The notes under the pieces: model-generated
What the model saw: only the letters and a program-made list of their open reading frames with translations
Databases searched by the model: none
What the model was told of the DNA's origin: nothing
Made by a program: the position numbers and the translations under genes
In this document: positions 1 through 8,308 of the stretch, one piece after another
Layout of the letters: each line of letters starts with the position of its first letter
Numbering within the stretch: the first letter of the stretch is position 1
Origin: Halorarius litoreus
GTDB taxonomy: Archaea; Halobacteriota; Halobacteria; Halobacteriales; Haloarculaceae
NCBI RefSeq assembly: GCF_024362405.1
Contig: NZ_CP101455.1
Span: 1 to 64,000 of the forward strand
Direction of reading: 5' to 3'
Length of the DNA stretch: 64,000 bases

Positions 1-247
1 CGTAGGGTCGACGGTGATTATGACAATTAAGATTGTGTCAACAATCTACATAATGTACAAAATGGAGATTGTGTAGATGGCGTACGAAATCTGTCTGACA
101 CAGAATTAAGATGGACGAGCTTCATTGACCGCGTATGATCACTGCGAAACTCACATTATCGACAAAACTCGCGAAACCTTCAACATCTACCCAATGTACA
201 TTATCTACAAAATGTACAAAATCTGCTTCTTACGGGGGTGCTGAGCT
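1..247. repeat. AT-rich repeat region upstream of the partition operon (candidate centromere/operator)
   Basis: This region is clearly AT-richer than the coding DNA around it. It holds repeated short words: GATTGTGT at 31-38 and 67-74, with a reverse-complement relative (ACAATCTAC) at 41-49, and AATGTACA-type words at about 52-60, 193-200 and 212-219. Related words recur just after the operon at about 1643-1665. Repeats on both sides of a parA operon are typical of partition centromeres and ParA/ParB operators; that role here is inference. The parA start codon follows a GGGGGTG ribosome-binding-like stretch at about 235-241. Confidence 0.5.
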
Positions 248-1120
248 ATGAGTGCTGACGAGTTTGAAGGGCTCCCCGGAGCAGCTGTCTCGTTGCTCAA
301 GGGAGGGGTAGGGAAATCCACGATCGCGCTCAACATCGCTGATCGACTCGCTGCTCGTGGCCATGAGACGGTACTATTGGATCTGGATAAGGACGGGCAC
401 ATGACGACCCAGTTGGGATACGACGATGCGTACGACCGAGATGCGAACCTCGGTGACGCCCTTATCGATGGTGAGGACCCCGAAGACCTGCTTATCGAGA
501 CGGACTTCGGTGTTCACCTCCTCCCGTCGAGTAACGAGCTCGAGAACGTCGAGACGAGGCTGAAGGACGAACGGTTCGCAGACGTGAAGCTTCGACGGAA
601 CGTTGTCGATCCGCTCATTCAAAACGGATACGACTACGTGATAATTGATGCCGCAGGCGGCCGTGGGAAACTCTCCGACAACGCCCTCATCGCCGTCCAG
701 CGCGTCATAATCCCGCTAATCCCGCGTGCTGGCTCGATCAACGGCCTCAATAAGATGATTGAACGCCAGATCTCCCCAATCCGGCAGAATATCGGGTTGG
801 ATATCCTCGCAGTCACTCCGAATATGATTCGCGAAACAATGGGACAACGCAACGAGCATCGGACTCTCGTTGAAAATCTCAACCGGGAGTTCGGTTCATT
901 CGTCCCCGAGTACGCTCGTGTGGACCCGGAGATCTTCGATGCCCTCGATGATTCGGGACGCACCATCGATAGTATTCCGAAGCCAGGGATTCGCGAACGG
1001 ACCGCGATTTCTCGCGCGTTCAAGCAAGGAATGCCGGTCTCGGAGTTCGACGAAGATTGCGACCAAATCCCGAATTTCGACCACTTAGCGGACCTCGTGG
1101 AGGAACACAGCCATGCCTAA
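248..1120 (+). CDS. parA: ParA/Soj-family plasmid partition ATPase
   Basis: A 290-residue MinD/ParA-type P-loop ATPase that would drive segregation of this replicon. A deviant Walker A (KGGVGKST) lies near residues 18-25. The Walker A' segment (LLDLDKDG) follows near residue 43, and a Walker B-like stretch (YVIIDAAGG) near residue 130. There is no N-terminal DNA-binding domain, so it resembles short type Ib or archaeal ParA proteins. The gene overlaps the next one by 8 bases, which indicates translational coupling. Repeats upstream may be its operator or centromere. The family call is firm; the partition role is inferred from family and context. Confidence 0.9.
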   Translation: MSADEFEGLPGAAVSLLKGGVGKSTIALNIADRLAARGHETVLLDLDKDGHMTTQLGYDDAYDRDANLGDALIDGEDPEDLLIETDFGVHLLPSSNELENVETRLKDERFADVKLRRNVVDPLIQNGYDYVIIDAAGGRGKLSDNALIAVQRVIIPLIPRAGSINGLNKMIERQISPIRQNIGLDILAVTPNMIRETMGQRNEHRTLVENLNREFGSFVPEYARVDPEIFDALDDSGRTIDSIPKPGIRERTAISRAFKQGMPVSEFDEDCDQIPNFDHLADLVEEHSHA

Positions 1121-1598
1121 TGAGGACGACCGTTTCGGGGACGTCGCTGAACAGCTCAAACAAACGGAGGAAGGAGCCGAATCGGATGACGACGAACGTA
1201 CTGACACTCAGGATGAACCGCAACCGGATGAAGAGATAATTCCTGAGGACACAGAGTCGGAGACTGAGTCCATTCCTGAGCAGGATGAGGAGGATGTGGA
1301 CGAATCCACCGGTGGACCGGCCTTCTCCTTTGATGAGACCGATATGCACGGCTTCTATGTCCGGAAGGACACGTGGGATGGCGTCACCCGGATGCGATCA
1401 TCGGTAACTGCTGCGTGCTCTATGTTTGATGTTCCCGAATTTGAGGGAAGAGAGTTTCAAGATGCGTGTCTCCGGGTAATTGCGGACCACGGTGATGAAG
1501 TCGCCCTCCAGATCCTCCGGGAGCGTGGTATCGAAGCCGATGAGGAACGTGTTCAGGAAGTTGTGGAGATGCTAAGCGAGCAAGCTACGAACGACTAA
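1113..1598 (+). CDS. Small acidic ParA partner (putative centromere-binding protein)
   Basis: A 161-residue protein whose ATG overlaps the parA stop. Residues 1-65 are almost entirely acidic and probably disordered. The C-terminal ~90 residues look helical and globular, beginning around HGFYVRKDTWDG. I recognise no ParB motif. Position, size and coupling match the small, poorly conserved partner proteins of plasmid parA operons, which usually bind the centromere. That function is inference from context only. Confidence 0.75.
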   Translation: MPNEDDRFGDVAEQLKQTEEGAESDDDERTDTQDEPQPDEEIIPEDTESETESIPEQDEEDVDESTGGPAFSFDETDMHGFYVRKDTWDGVTRMRSSVTAACSMFDVPEFEGREFQDACLRVIADHGDEVALQILRERGIEADEERVQEVVEMLSEQATND

Positions 1599-2067
1599 CA
1601 TTGGATTTGGGTGATTTCCCTCATCATTCAGATTTCGTGCGCATTGTACATTATGCAGATTGTGTAGCAAGCCATCTGCTTGCAGTCTTACGATTATTCT
1701 CGGAACCGGGTCCGAACGGCGGTCGCGGCTTTGGTATAGCGGCATATGATTCATACCGTTGGACAAATCCGAATTTCGGGGGATAGAACCCTTCTATCAT
1801 AGGAAAAATGGTTATGAGACTTCTATCACCGGTGGTCCTGATTACGCCAATAATCACGACCACTTTGAAGTACCCCGACGCCGTCGGTGAAGCACGAATG
1901 CTGCAACCGGCTCAGAACGGCGCTTCCCCCAGGGTAGAGCCGCCAAGACCGGGCTCCGTGTTTACTCTGGCTACCCACAGCTGAGATCGGGGCGATGGCG
2001 AAGAAGTCGATTCGATATAGAACTAATGGCCTCAACCTATATTAAGACAAAGCCCGAACGATGTTGT
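1599..2067. other. Intergenic region after the partition operon
   Basis: These 469 bases hold a second copy of the partition-type words (TTGTACATTATG and GATTGTGTAG) at about 1643-1667. A 58-codon ATG frame runs from 1808 to 1984, but I recognise nothing in it and it may be a degenerate remnant. The rest, up to the ATG at 2068, looks like promoter or leader DNA. I see no RNA gene. Confidence 0.4.
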
Positions 2068-2607
2068 ATGACCGAAGATGAATCGAACTCCGAGGGTCTG
2101 ATGGAGCGCCAGACCACGGGTGAAGACCGCGTGCGGATGGTTGCTCGGCAGCTGTCGGAGCCGCGGACAGCCAACTGGATCGCTTCCGAAGCGGGCTGGT
2201 CACATGAGCCGACCAAACGCGTCCTCGAACGGCTCGTCGACGATGGCATCCTCCATCGTGACGAAAGCGGTACTCACACGACGTATTACCCTGATTATCG
2301 CCGCCAAGCGATGCAGGAGGCGATGCGTCTTCGAGACAGCGGCCACACTGTCGAGGAGCTCACGGACCGTCTCGCCGATATGAAGACGCAGATTCGCGAC
2401 TGGGAGGACGAATTCGGCGTTGAGTCACCGAACCAGCTTCGCGGGACGCTCGCTGACGAGTCCCTTGACGCTGAGGAGGAAGATAGTCGCCGTGAGATTG
2501 CCCGTGAGTGGGAGCATCTTCAGCGGCGTATCCAGATCGTTGGGTTCGCCATCCGAGAATGGGACTTCCTCGCTCCGACAACAGAGCCTGCCGAGGCCAG
2601 TAGCTGA
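2068..2607 (+). CDS. Winged-helix regulator with C-terminal coiled coil (DUF7342-like)
   Basis: About 179 residues from the ATG at 2068; an in-frame ATG at 2026 would add 14 basic, unconserved-looking residues. The first ~75 residues form a helix-turn-helix (RTANWIASEAGWSHEPTKRVLERLVDDGIL) followed by a wing (THTTYY). A long acidic, probably coiled-coil segment follows. It is most like the haloarchaeal winged-helix families that accompany recombinases and small hypothetical proteins. Three bases separate it from the next gene, so it probably regulates that operon. DNA binding is well supported; the target is unknown. Confidence 0.7.
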   Translation: MTEDESNSEGLMERQTTGEDRVRMVARQLSEPRTANWIASEAGWSHEPTKRVLERLVDDGILHRDESGTHTTYYPDYRRQAMQEAMRLRDSGHTVEELTDRLADMKTQIRDWEDEFGVESPNQLRGTLADESLDAEEEDSRREIAREWEHLQRRIQIVGFAIREWDFLAPTTEPAEASS

Positions 2608-2610
2608 CGG

Positions 2611-3069
2611 ATGTCGGTCCCGCATCCCGGTGGTGACCCGAACGCAAACTTCTACGCCCAGCTAAAGCGGGACGTCCTCGACCGTGTGCCACAGATCACG
2701 ACAGTCGAGTTCGTTCCTGATGATATCGAGGCCAAACAGCTGCGGGCACGGTTTGATCCAGCCCGTCTCGACCCTTCGACAGGGCCTGAGTCGCCGGAAC
2801 TGTCCATCAAGTGGTACCGACAGGAGCCACATGATTGGTTCCGTATCAACTACACCGACCCGAACACGGGATTTCACGCGGGGTGGCACCAGGACGAGGA
2901 CCATCCCGATCTCGGACGAACGCATTTCCAGTATTCAGCCGGCGATGCGGAGGATCGCTGGGGAATCACGTTCGACCACGAGACCCCATCGCTGATCCTC
3001 TGGGAGATCGTCGAAGAGCTCCTTGAGGACGTCCGTCCGACCTACCAGTACGCGAACGAGGAACCATGA
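2611..3069 (+). CDS. Hypothetical protein between regulator and recombinase
   Basis: A 152-residue soluble protein rich in aromatic residues, His and acidic residues (for example WYRQEPHDWFRINYTDP and FHAGWHQDEDHPDLGRTHFQYS). No family with an assigned function is recognised. Its ATG lies 3 bases after the regulator, and its stop overlaps the recombinase start (ATGA), so all three are probably translated as one unit. A toxin-antitoxin or recombination-accessory role is possible but not shown. Confidence 0.65.
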   Translation: MSVPHPGGDPNANFYAQLKRDVLDRVPQITTVEFVPDDIEAKQLRARFDPARLDPSTGPESPELSIKWYRQEPHDWFRINYTDPNTGFHAGWHQDEDHPDLGRTHFQYSAGDAEDRWGITFDHETPSLILWEIVEELLEDVRPTYQYANEEP

Positions 3070-4304
3070 CACCCCGAGAACGCGCCGATCAGTCACTCAC
3101 GAGTTCCTTCAAGCGCTACCTGCAAGACAAGGGGAAAGGCCGCGGTGGCGACGGCGGGAACTATCGACGAAACGCTGCACGCGAGCTCGAGCGGTTTGCC
3201 GAGTGGGCCGCTGGCGACCGCGGTGACGACGACTGGACCGGGATCGTCCTCGACGATGTCGACCGGGAGCCGATTTTCGACGACCTCGACGAACGCGTGT
3301 TCCGGGAGTACGCCCGGCATCTCGGTGGAGATCGGGGACTCAAGCAGAACACGGTACAAACATATTACCGCTATATCTCTGCGTGGTGCGGGTGGTGTGT
3401 CAACGAGGGATATCTCGAGGCGCATTACGCGCAGCGGGCGAGTGCGATGGCGCCGCTGCCGGAGGACGACGGCCGTAAGCCCGGCGACCAGCAGGCCTGG
3501 ACCTCCGAACAGCGCCACGCACTCACTCGTCACGTCGACGAGCAGGCTCGCAACGCTATCGAGGCCTACACGACACTCCCGGAGGCTACTGACCCCCTCG
3601 ACAAGCAGCGAGCGCGCTACGCGGCGCTGAAGACGGCTCGTGACCGGGCGCTGGTGTTCGTCCTCGCGTACACCGCCGTTCGGGTCGGGGAACTGCTCCG
3701 GGATCCAAACGACCCGCGCCGGCGCGGCGTCCGCTGGGAGGACCTCTCCCTCGACGACGGGAGTATGGACGTCTACCGGAAGAAACAGCAGTGGGACGCC
3801 GCGAGCCTCCCCGACCCGGTTATCTCGCCGTTACGGAGCTACCGGAAACTGATGGATCCGCCAGCGGATCGATGGCCGGTGTTCCCGACGTTCGACCAGC
3901 GGACACTCGCGACGCACGTACGGGAGGAGCTCGCTGACCGAGGGCTACAACCGGACGTCATCGAAGAACGGCGTGATGAGTTCGCTCGCGACCTTTTACT
4001 GACACTTGAGGAAGACATTCGACCTCCCTCGATCACGACCGATGGTGCGCGGTCGATTCTCCAACGGCTCTCCGAGGAGGGGAAGGTCGACATTGACCAC
4101 CCGAAACACGACTATCTCGCTCCTCACGGCGGTCGACGAGGCATGGGAGAGGTCCTCGTCAGGGCGTTCGGCTATACTGTCGCAGCCCGATATCTCGACA
4201 ACTCAGAGGAGATGGTCCGCGAGCGCTATTCCCATATCGAAGCAGGAGAACTTGGAGACGTGGCCACTGAAGCTCTCGACGAGGTTGACCACATCGGGAC
4301 GTGA
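3066..4304 (+). CDS. Tyrosine recombinase / integrase (XerC/D-like)
   Basis: A 412-residue site-specific recombinase with a complete catalytic set. R206 lies in AYTAVRVGELLRDP, H354 and R357/R358 in HGGRRGM, and nucleophile Y388 in RERYSHIE. The N-terminal ~130 residues are the SAM-like core-binding domain. It is longer than plain Xer proteins because of an insert between the two catalytic halves. It shares its start with the end of the upstream gene. It may resolve plasmid multimers or move a mobile region. A diverged C-terminal fragment of a relative lies at 56986-57174. Confidence 0.9.
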   Translation: MTPRERADQSLTSSFKRYLQDKGKGRGGDGGNYRRNAARELERFAEWAAGDRGDDDWTGIVLDDVDREPIFDDLDERVFREYARHLGGDRGLKQNTVQTYYRYISAWCGWCVNEGYLEAHYAQRASAMAPLPEDDGRKPGDQQAWTSEQRHALTRHVDEQARNAIEAYTTLPEATDPLDKQRARYAALKTARDRALVFVLAYTAVRVGELLRDPNDPRRRGVRWEDLSLDDGSMDVYRKKQQWDAASLPDPVISPLRSYRKLMDPPADRWPVFPTFDQRTLATHVREELADRGLQPDVIEERRDEFARDLLLTLEEDIRPPSITTDGARSILQRLSEEGKVDIDHPKHDYLAPHGGRRGMGEVLVRAFGYTVAARYLDNSEEMVRERYSHIEAGELGDVATEALDEVDHIGT

Positions 4305-4445
4305 ACGCCTTCTACAATTGTTCTCGGTTGGTGCTACGAGCGACACGTACGTTGATAGTGCGTGACTACGTTATTCTCTAGCAGACCGTCTGAACGATTC
4401 CGACGCCGACCCAGTTCGTGAACGAGCCATCAATTCAGTGTACCC

Positions 4446-5084
4446 ATGCCAGTCGATCCCGTCTGTGGGATGGAAATCCCACCCGAATCTGCCGAAGCGA
4501 CTACTGAGTACGAAGGCGAGTCATTCCACTTCTGCTCGAACGACTGCCAAGCGTTGTTCGATAGCGCTCCCGAGAAGTACGTCGAGACGCCCCATCCACA
4601 TCTCGTCGAGGCGAGTGGAGCCATTCTCCCTCGCTTGCCATATGGCCGGGCAAAAGGCGAGTTCGATATCGAAATCGAAGATCCCACGTCGCTCCAGGAG
4701 GGCGACAGCGTTCGCTTCTCGAAGGAGATCACGGACGACGACGTCCGAAAATTCGCCGAAGCGACCAGCGACACGAACGCCCTCCACCTCAACGACGCGT
4801 TCGCTGAGAAGACGCGGTTTGGCCACCGGATCGTCCACGGGACACTCGTCTCCGGACTCATCAGCGCCGCCCTCGCGTGTTTCCCTGGCCTCACGATCTA
4901 CATCTCGCAGAATCTCGAGTTCCGACGCCCGGTCGACATCGGCGAGTCACTGACGGCTCAATGCAAGATCGTCGATGACCTCGAAGGCGACCGGTATCGG
5001 CTCACGACGCGCATCGAAAACGACGCTGACGAAATCGTCCTGGACGGGACGGCGACGGTGTTGATTGACCCTCTCCCGGAGTGA
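4446..5084 (+). CDS. YHS domain fused to MaoC-like (R)-enoyl-CoA hydratase
   Basis: A 212-residue two-domain protein. Residues 1-45 are a YHS/TRASH-like metal-binding module (PVCGM ... FHFCSNDC). Residues ~80-205 form a MaoC/PhaJ hot-dog hydratase with the catalytic D and H pair in TSDTNALHLNDAFA followed by RFGHRIVHG. PhaJ enzymes make (R)-3-hydroxyacyl-CoA for PHA synthesis, and the PHA synthase gene follows directly, its earliest start overlapping the stop. The metal-binding module on a hydratase is unusual; it could sense or bind copper or iron. The hydratase call is strong; the role of YHS is inference. Confidence 0.85.
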   Translation: MPVDPVCGMEIPPESAEATTEYEGESFHFCSNDCQALFDSAPEKYVETPHPHLVEASGAILPRLPYGRAKGEFDIEIEDPTSLQEGDSVRFSKEITDDDVRKFAEATSDTNALHLNDAFAEKTRFGHRIVHGTLVSGLISAALACFPGLTIYISQNLEFRRPVDIGESLTAQCKIVDDLEGDRYRLTTRIENDADEIVLDGTATVLIDPLPE

Positions 5085-5110
5085 CTCGTTCGTACAGCCA
5101 GGTTAAGACT

Positions 5111-6433
5111 ATGAATCCGTTCACAGCCCCATTGAAGACTCACCGCAGATTGCTTACCCAGGGAATGGAAACCGCCGAGAAGATGCGCCTTCTTCCGAAT
5201 CGGCTCGAATATCTCGCCTCCGTTGAGGTCGGGCAGACTTCGAGTGAGGTCATCTATTCCGAGAACAAACTCAATCTCCTCCACTATGAGTCACTCACAG
5301 ACGACCTGCACAACACGCCCCTCCTCGTCGTCTATGCGTTGATCAATCGTCCCTACATCCTCGATCTCCAGCCCGACAAGAGCGTCGTCCGACGGTTTCT
5401 TGAGGACGGCTTCGACGTCTATCTCATCGACTGGGGCGAACCGTCCCGACTTGACGCGTCGCTGACCCTGGGCGACTACGTGAATCGATACATCGACAAT
5501 TGCGTCGACGTCGTCCGTGAACGAACTACGAATGACGCCCTCAACATCCTCGGCTACTGCATGGGCGGCACGCTGAGCACGATGTACGCGGCTCTCCATC
5601 CGGAGAAGGTTAGCAATCTTGGCCTCATGGCCACGGGGCTGTGTTTCGACAACACAGGTGGTATCCTCGAGCAGTGGGGGAGCGAGGAGTACTTCGACCC
5701 CGCAGAGATTACCGAGACCTATGGGAACGTCCCGGCGGAGTTTCTCGGGGCTGGCTTTGCCCAGATGAACCCCGTCGATAACTACCTCGGGAAATACACG
5801 ATGCTGTTCGACAACCTCGATGATAAGACAGCTGTCGAGAACTTCGGCAGGATGGAACGCTGGGTGCGAGACGGGGTCGATGTCGCGGGCGAGGCCTACC
5901 GCCAGTTCATCGAAGATATCTACCAGGAAAACGCCCTCTACCGGAACGAACTCGTGCTGGATGGCGACCCCGTCGACATCGAAAATCTCACGATGCCGGT
6001 CTTACAGATCATCGGCTCGTTCGACCACCTCATCCCGCCGGACGCGAGTAAACCATTCATGGACACTATCCCAAGCGAAGACACCGACATTTACGAGTTT
6101 CCAACCGGTCACGTCGGGATGGCCGTCTCGGGCAAGGCCCACGCGGAGCTGTGGCCCCGCGTGGCGACGTGGTTTCGAGAGCGGTCGGTGACATCGACCA
6201 AAGGAACAGATACACCCGGCGGGAGCGATGTTCCAGAGGGAGCCGACCAGGAACAGTCGTTGCAGAAGCTCGACGGCGTCGGACCAGCGTACGAGGAGCG
6301 TCTTCATGACGCCGGGATTTCTACGGTGAGTCGACTCGCAGCCGCGGATCCGGCCGCGCTCGCTGAGCGACTGGGTATCAGTGGCTCACGAGTGTCGTCG
6401 TGGATCGAGCAAGCCCAACAGCTCTCCAGCTAG
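5111..6433 (+). CDS. phaC: Class III poly(3-hydroxyalkanoate) synthase subunit PhaC with C-terminal HhH domain
   Basis: An alpha/beta-hydrolase-fold PHA synthase of about 440 residues from ATG 5111; a GTG at 5081 overlaps the previous stop and would add 10 residues. The lipase-like box is GYCMGG with nucleophile C150. The Asp (GSFDHLIPP) and His (PTGHVGM) of the triad follow. The last ~55 residues (LQKLDGVGPAYEERL ... ISGSRVSSWIEQA) are a helix-hairpin-helix-like domain as seen in DNA-binding proteins, an uncommon tail for PhaC. No phaE is visible nearby, so the partner subunit must be elsewhere. Confidence 0.92.
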   Translation: MNPFTAPLKTHRRLLTQGMETAEKMRLLPNRLEYLASVEVGQTSSEVIYSENKLNLLHYESLTDDLHNTPLLVVYALINRPYILDLQPDKSVVRRFLEDGFDVYLIDWGEPSRLDASLTLGDYVNRYIDNCVDVVRERTTNDALNILGYCMGGTLSTMYAALHPEKVSNLGLMATGLCFDNTGGILEQWGSEEYFDPAEITETYGNVPAEFLGAGFAQMNPVDNYLGKYTMLFDNLDDKTAVENFGRMERWVRDGVDVAGEAYRQFIEDIYQENALYRNELVLDGDPVDIENLTMPVLQIIGSFDHLIPPDASKPFMDTIPSEDTDIYEFPTGHVGMAVSGKAHAELWPRVATWFRERSVTSTKGTDTPGGSDVPEGADQEQSLQKLDGVGPAYEERLHDAGISTVSRLAAADPAALAERLGISGSRVSSWIEQAQQLSS

Positions 6434-6489
6434 TTCGATCCCCACGCTGTTTCCCGGCCAGTTCCCCCAGTGACATTTAGGACGGATCC

Positions 6490-7080
6490 CTATGTGACGA
6501 CGATGCCACCGTCGATTTCCATGTACGGGTGTCCATAGCCACAGTAGGTCAGGCAACTCAGCGTGTAATCGCCTCGTTGCGTCGCCCCTAACTGTCGAAT
6601 GATGGGTCTGGTGGCATTTTGCGGAAGTGCAACCGGGTGCATCATCATTCCGCCGCCCATGTGAACCTGTCCAGAGGGCGTGATCGCGAGACTGTGGTCT
6701 GGGTACTGCTCATTCGCTTCTTCGATTAGCTCGTGGAAGTCGCCGTCGGCCGGGACCGGGATGCGTTCCGCATTTCGTTCTTCGAGGGCCTCGTGGTCGG
6801 GAAGGACGTCTCGAATCGACGCTGGGAGGGATTGGACGGCCTGACTCGCGAGCGTGTTGAACGATACGACACGGAGAACATCGTTCCGTTGCAGTCTGAT
6901 GCGGTCCTGTTCCTCGCCGGACTCGTCGACGATGATGAAGCCCCAGTGATACGCGCCGACGTAGATCGTTCGATCGACCCCACCGCTGCTTCCCGGGAGA
7001 TTGCCGACGCAGCCCGCTAGACCTGCGATGCCGGCTCCGAGCGCAGTGAGAAACTCGCGTCGCTGTACTGTCGGGGACAT
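6490..7080 (-). CDS. Twin-arginine lipoprotein cupredoxin with CuA-type site (cytochrome oxidase subunit II-like)
   Basis: 196 residues. The N-terminus is a Tat/lipobox signal (RREFLTALGAGIAGLAGC). The C-terminus holds CLTYCGYGHPYM, which fits the CuA signature C-x3-C-x3-H-x2-M of cytochrome oxidase subunit II and nitrous oxide reductase. An upstream His sits in SGQVHMGGGMMMHP. There are no membrane helices beyond the signal and no neighbouring oxidase subunit I. It is probably a stand-alone electron-transfer or copper-carrier protein on the outer face of the membrane. It lies 9 bases downstream of the SHOCT gene at 7090-7458. Confidence 0.8.
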   Translation of the reverse strand: MSPTVQRREFLTALGAGIAGLAGCVGNLPGSSGGVDRTIYVGAYHWGFIIVDESGEEQDRIRLQRNDVLRVVSFNTLASQAVQSLPASIRDVLPDHEALEERNAERIPVPADGDFHELIEEANEQYPDHSLAITPSGQVHMGGGMMMHPVALPQNATRPIIRQLGATQRGDYTLSCLTYCGYGHPYMEIDGGIVVT

Positions 7081-7089
7081 GATTGCAGA

Positions 7090-7458
7090 CTACTGCGACT
7101 CCTCGCGGGTGAGTTTCGCACGCCGTTCCTCGAACTCCTCGTCGGAGAGATCGCCGCGTGCGTACGCCACTCGGAGCTCTTCGAGTGCCCTATCAGTGGT
7201 TAGCGACGACCCGACCCCACCGACGAGGCCGCGATAGAGGAGGTAGCCGATGCCGACGAGGACGACAAGCCAGACGAGCATCATCCCGACGCCCCACAGT
7301 GGCGAGAGGCCGCCGGCCGTGCCGCCGCCCCACCACCAGCCCATCATCCCCATCATTGGAGCGGCGAAAACCATCATTAACATCGGAAACAGGACGACCA
7401 CTGCGAGGACGATTAGGACGATTCGGAGCAGCCCGTCGGACGTGCGCTCTGTCGACAT
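7090..7458 (-). CDS. SHOCT-domain membrane protein
   Basis: 122 residues with two membrane segments flanking a Met/Trp/Gly-rich loop (MMGMMGWWWGGG). The C-terminal SHOCT motif is ALEELRVAYARGDLSDEEFEERR. SHOCT is a short oligomerisation-type domain on many membrane proteins; its function is not defined. The Met-rich loop could bind copper, but this is a guess. It sits just upstream of the CuA-type lipoprotein and is probably co-transcribed with it. It is one of five SHOCT proteins in this window. Confidence 0.8.
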   Translation of the reverse strand: MSTERTSDGLLRIVLIVLAVVVLFPMLMMVFAAPMMGMMGWWWGGGTAGGLSPLWGVGMMLVWLVVLVGIGYLLYRGLVGGVGSSLTTDRALEELRVAYARGDLSDEEFEERRAKLTREESQ

Positions 7459-7584
7459 GGGTAACCACTACTGACTTCGCCGGCTGCATTCATAAAGTTG
7501 GACGACCAGAACTGCTCCATTGGTAGTTCCTGGGCGGGGTGGCGGCCAATACGTTGCTCCGTGTCTTGCTTGGGGTGAGCGCAC

Positions 7585-7806
7585 TCAGCAGCAGTCGGGG
7601 TCGTCGGGCGACCACTCGCACGCGTCGCCAGCCGTCAAGTTGTTTTCGTCAACGTAGGTCGAGAGACACGCGTAGTTGCAGAAGTAGGTCGGCGACCCGC
7701 AGTCGTCGGTACAGTCGCGCACACAGATCGGGTCGTGGTCGAAGATACGCGACCCGCAGTAGGCGCACGTCTCATCAACGTTGGGGAGTTCGACAGTCGT
7801 AGACAT
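7585..7806 (-). CDS. Small cysteine-rich zinc-binding protein
   Basis: 73 residues from the ATG at 7806; an upstream in-frame start would add 33 residues of uncharacteristic sequence. Cysteines occur as CAYCGS, then IC and CTDDCG, then YFCNYACLSTYV and a terminal CC. The FCNYAC segment resembles the metal-binding half of YHS/TRASH modules. It is probably a soluble zinc or copper binder. No specific family is assigned. Confidence 0.65.
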   Translation of the reverse strand: MSTTVELPNVDETCAYCGSRIFDHDPICVRDCTDDCGSPTYFCNYACLSTYVDENNLTAGDACEWSPDDPDCC

Positions 7807-7905
7807 ACCTGTGCTACGGGCACGAGTCAAAAACGTATTTCGCCAGCTGACCATCGATATACTCCACCTCCGGGCTGAAGGCGGTGTGTGAGTGACAAGG
7901 AACAA

Positions 7906-8070
7906 CTAGAACTCGATCGCACCGATCATCGGCTCGCCGACGCACTTCGGGCAGACATCGGTGTCGTATTTCTCCATACAGTGTCGGTGGCAGGAGATCC
8001 CGCAGTGCTCGCAGACGAACACCTCGTCGTCGCGAGCGCATTCCGAGTCACAGATGTAGCACTGAACCAT
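7906..8070 (-). CDS. Small RING/zinc-ribbon-like protein
   Basis: 54 residues from ATG 8070. The spacing CYICDSEC ... VFVCEHCGISCHRHCMEKY ... CPKC gives paired Cys/His ligands as in RING/PHD-type double zinc fingers. Related short zinc-finger proteins are common in haloarchaea and usually have no known role. It is about 100 bases upstream of the other Cys-rich gene on the same strand, so an operon is likely. Confidence 0.65.
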   Translation of the reverse strand: MVQCYICDSECARDDEVFVCEHCGISCHRHCMEKYDTDVCPKCVGEPMIGAIEF

Positions 8071-8252
8071 GGATACTCGAACGTTAACTCGCAAGCCGCA
8101 TCAACGCTATGCTCGGCGCCTGATAGGTGGCTGATCTTCATCACGGTTACCGACCAAGTCTACTCCTGTTTGGAGACAAAATGAATGCCAAATCGTTGGC
8201 TACCCATTGCTCTCTTCGGGATACAACCCGATCTCTGGGTACTTTGACGGAG

Positions 8253-8276
8253 TTAACTTTCGATTCTTAACAACAA
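8253..8276. promoter_or_regulatory. Candidate operator in front of the ABC exporter (ACTTT-GATTC type motif)
   Basis: The core AACTTTCGATTCTTAA lies 33 bases upstream of the ABC ATPase start. Over 24 bases it matches the site at 14024-14047 at about 19 positions. It also shares a core with sites near copA and the TRASH regulator. It is probably bound by one of the TRASH-Lrp regulators; this is inference from motif similarity read by eye. Confidence 0.45.
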
Positions 8277-8308
8277 TTCGATTGAATGAGTAGAACGTCT
8301 TTCTACGT

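Noticed and set aside
1808..1984. 58-codon frame as a transposase-associated remnant
   Set aside because: No recognisable family and no inverted repeats or transposase nearby; kept only as a note in the intergenic entry.
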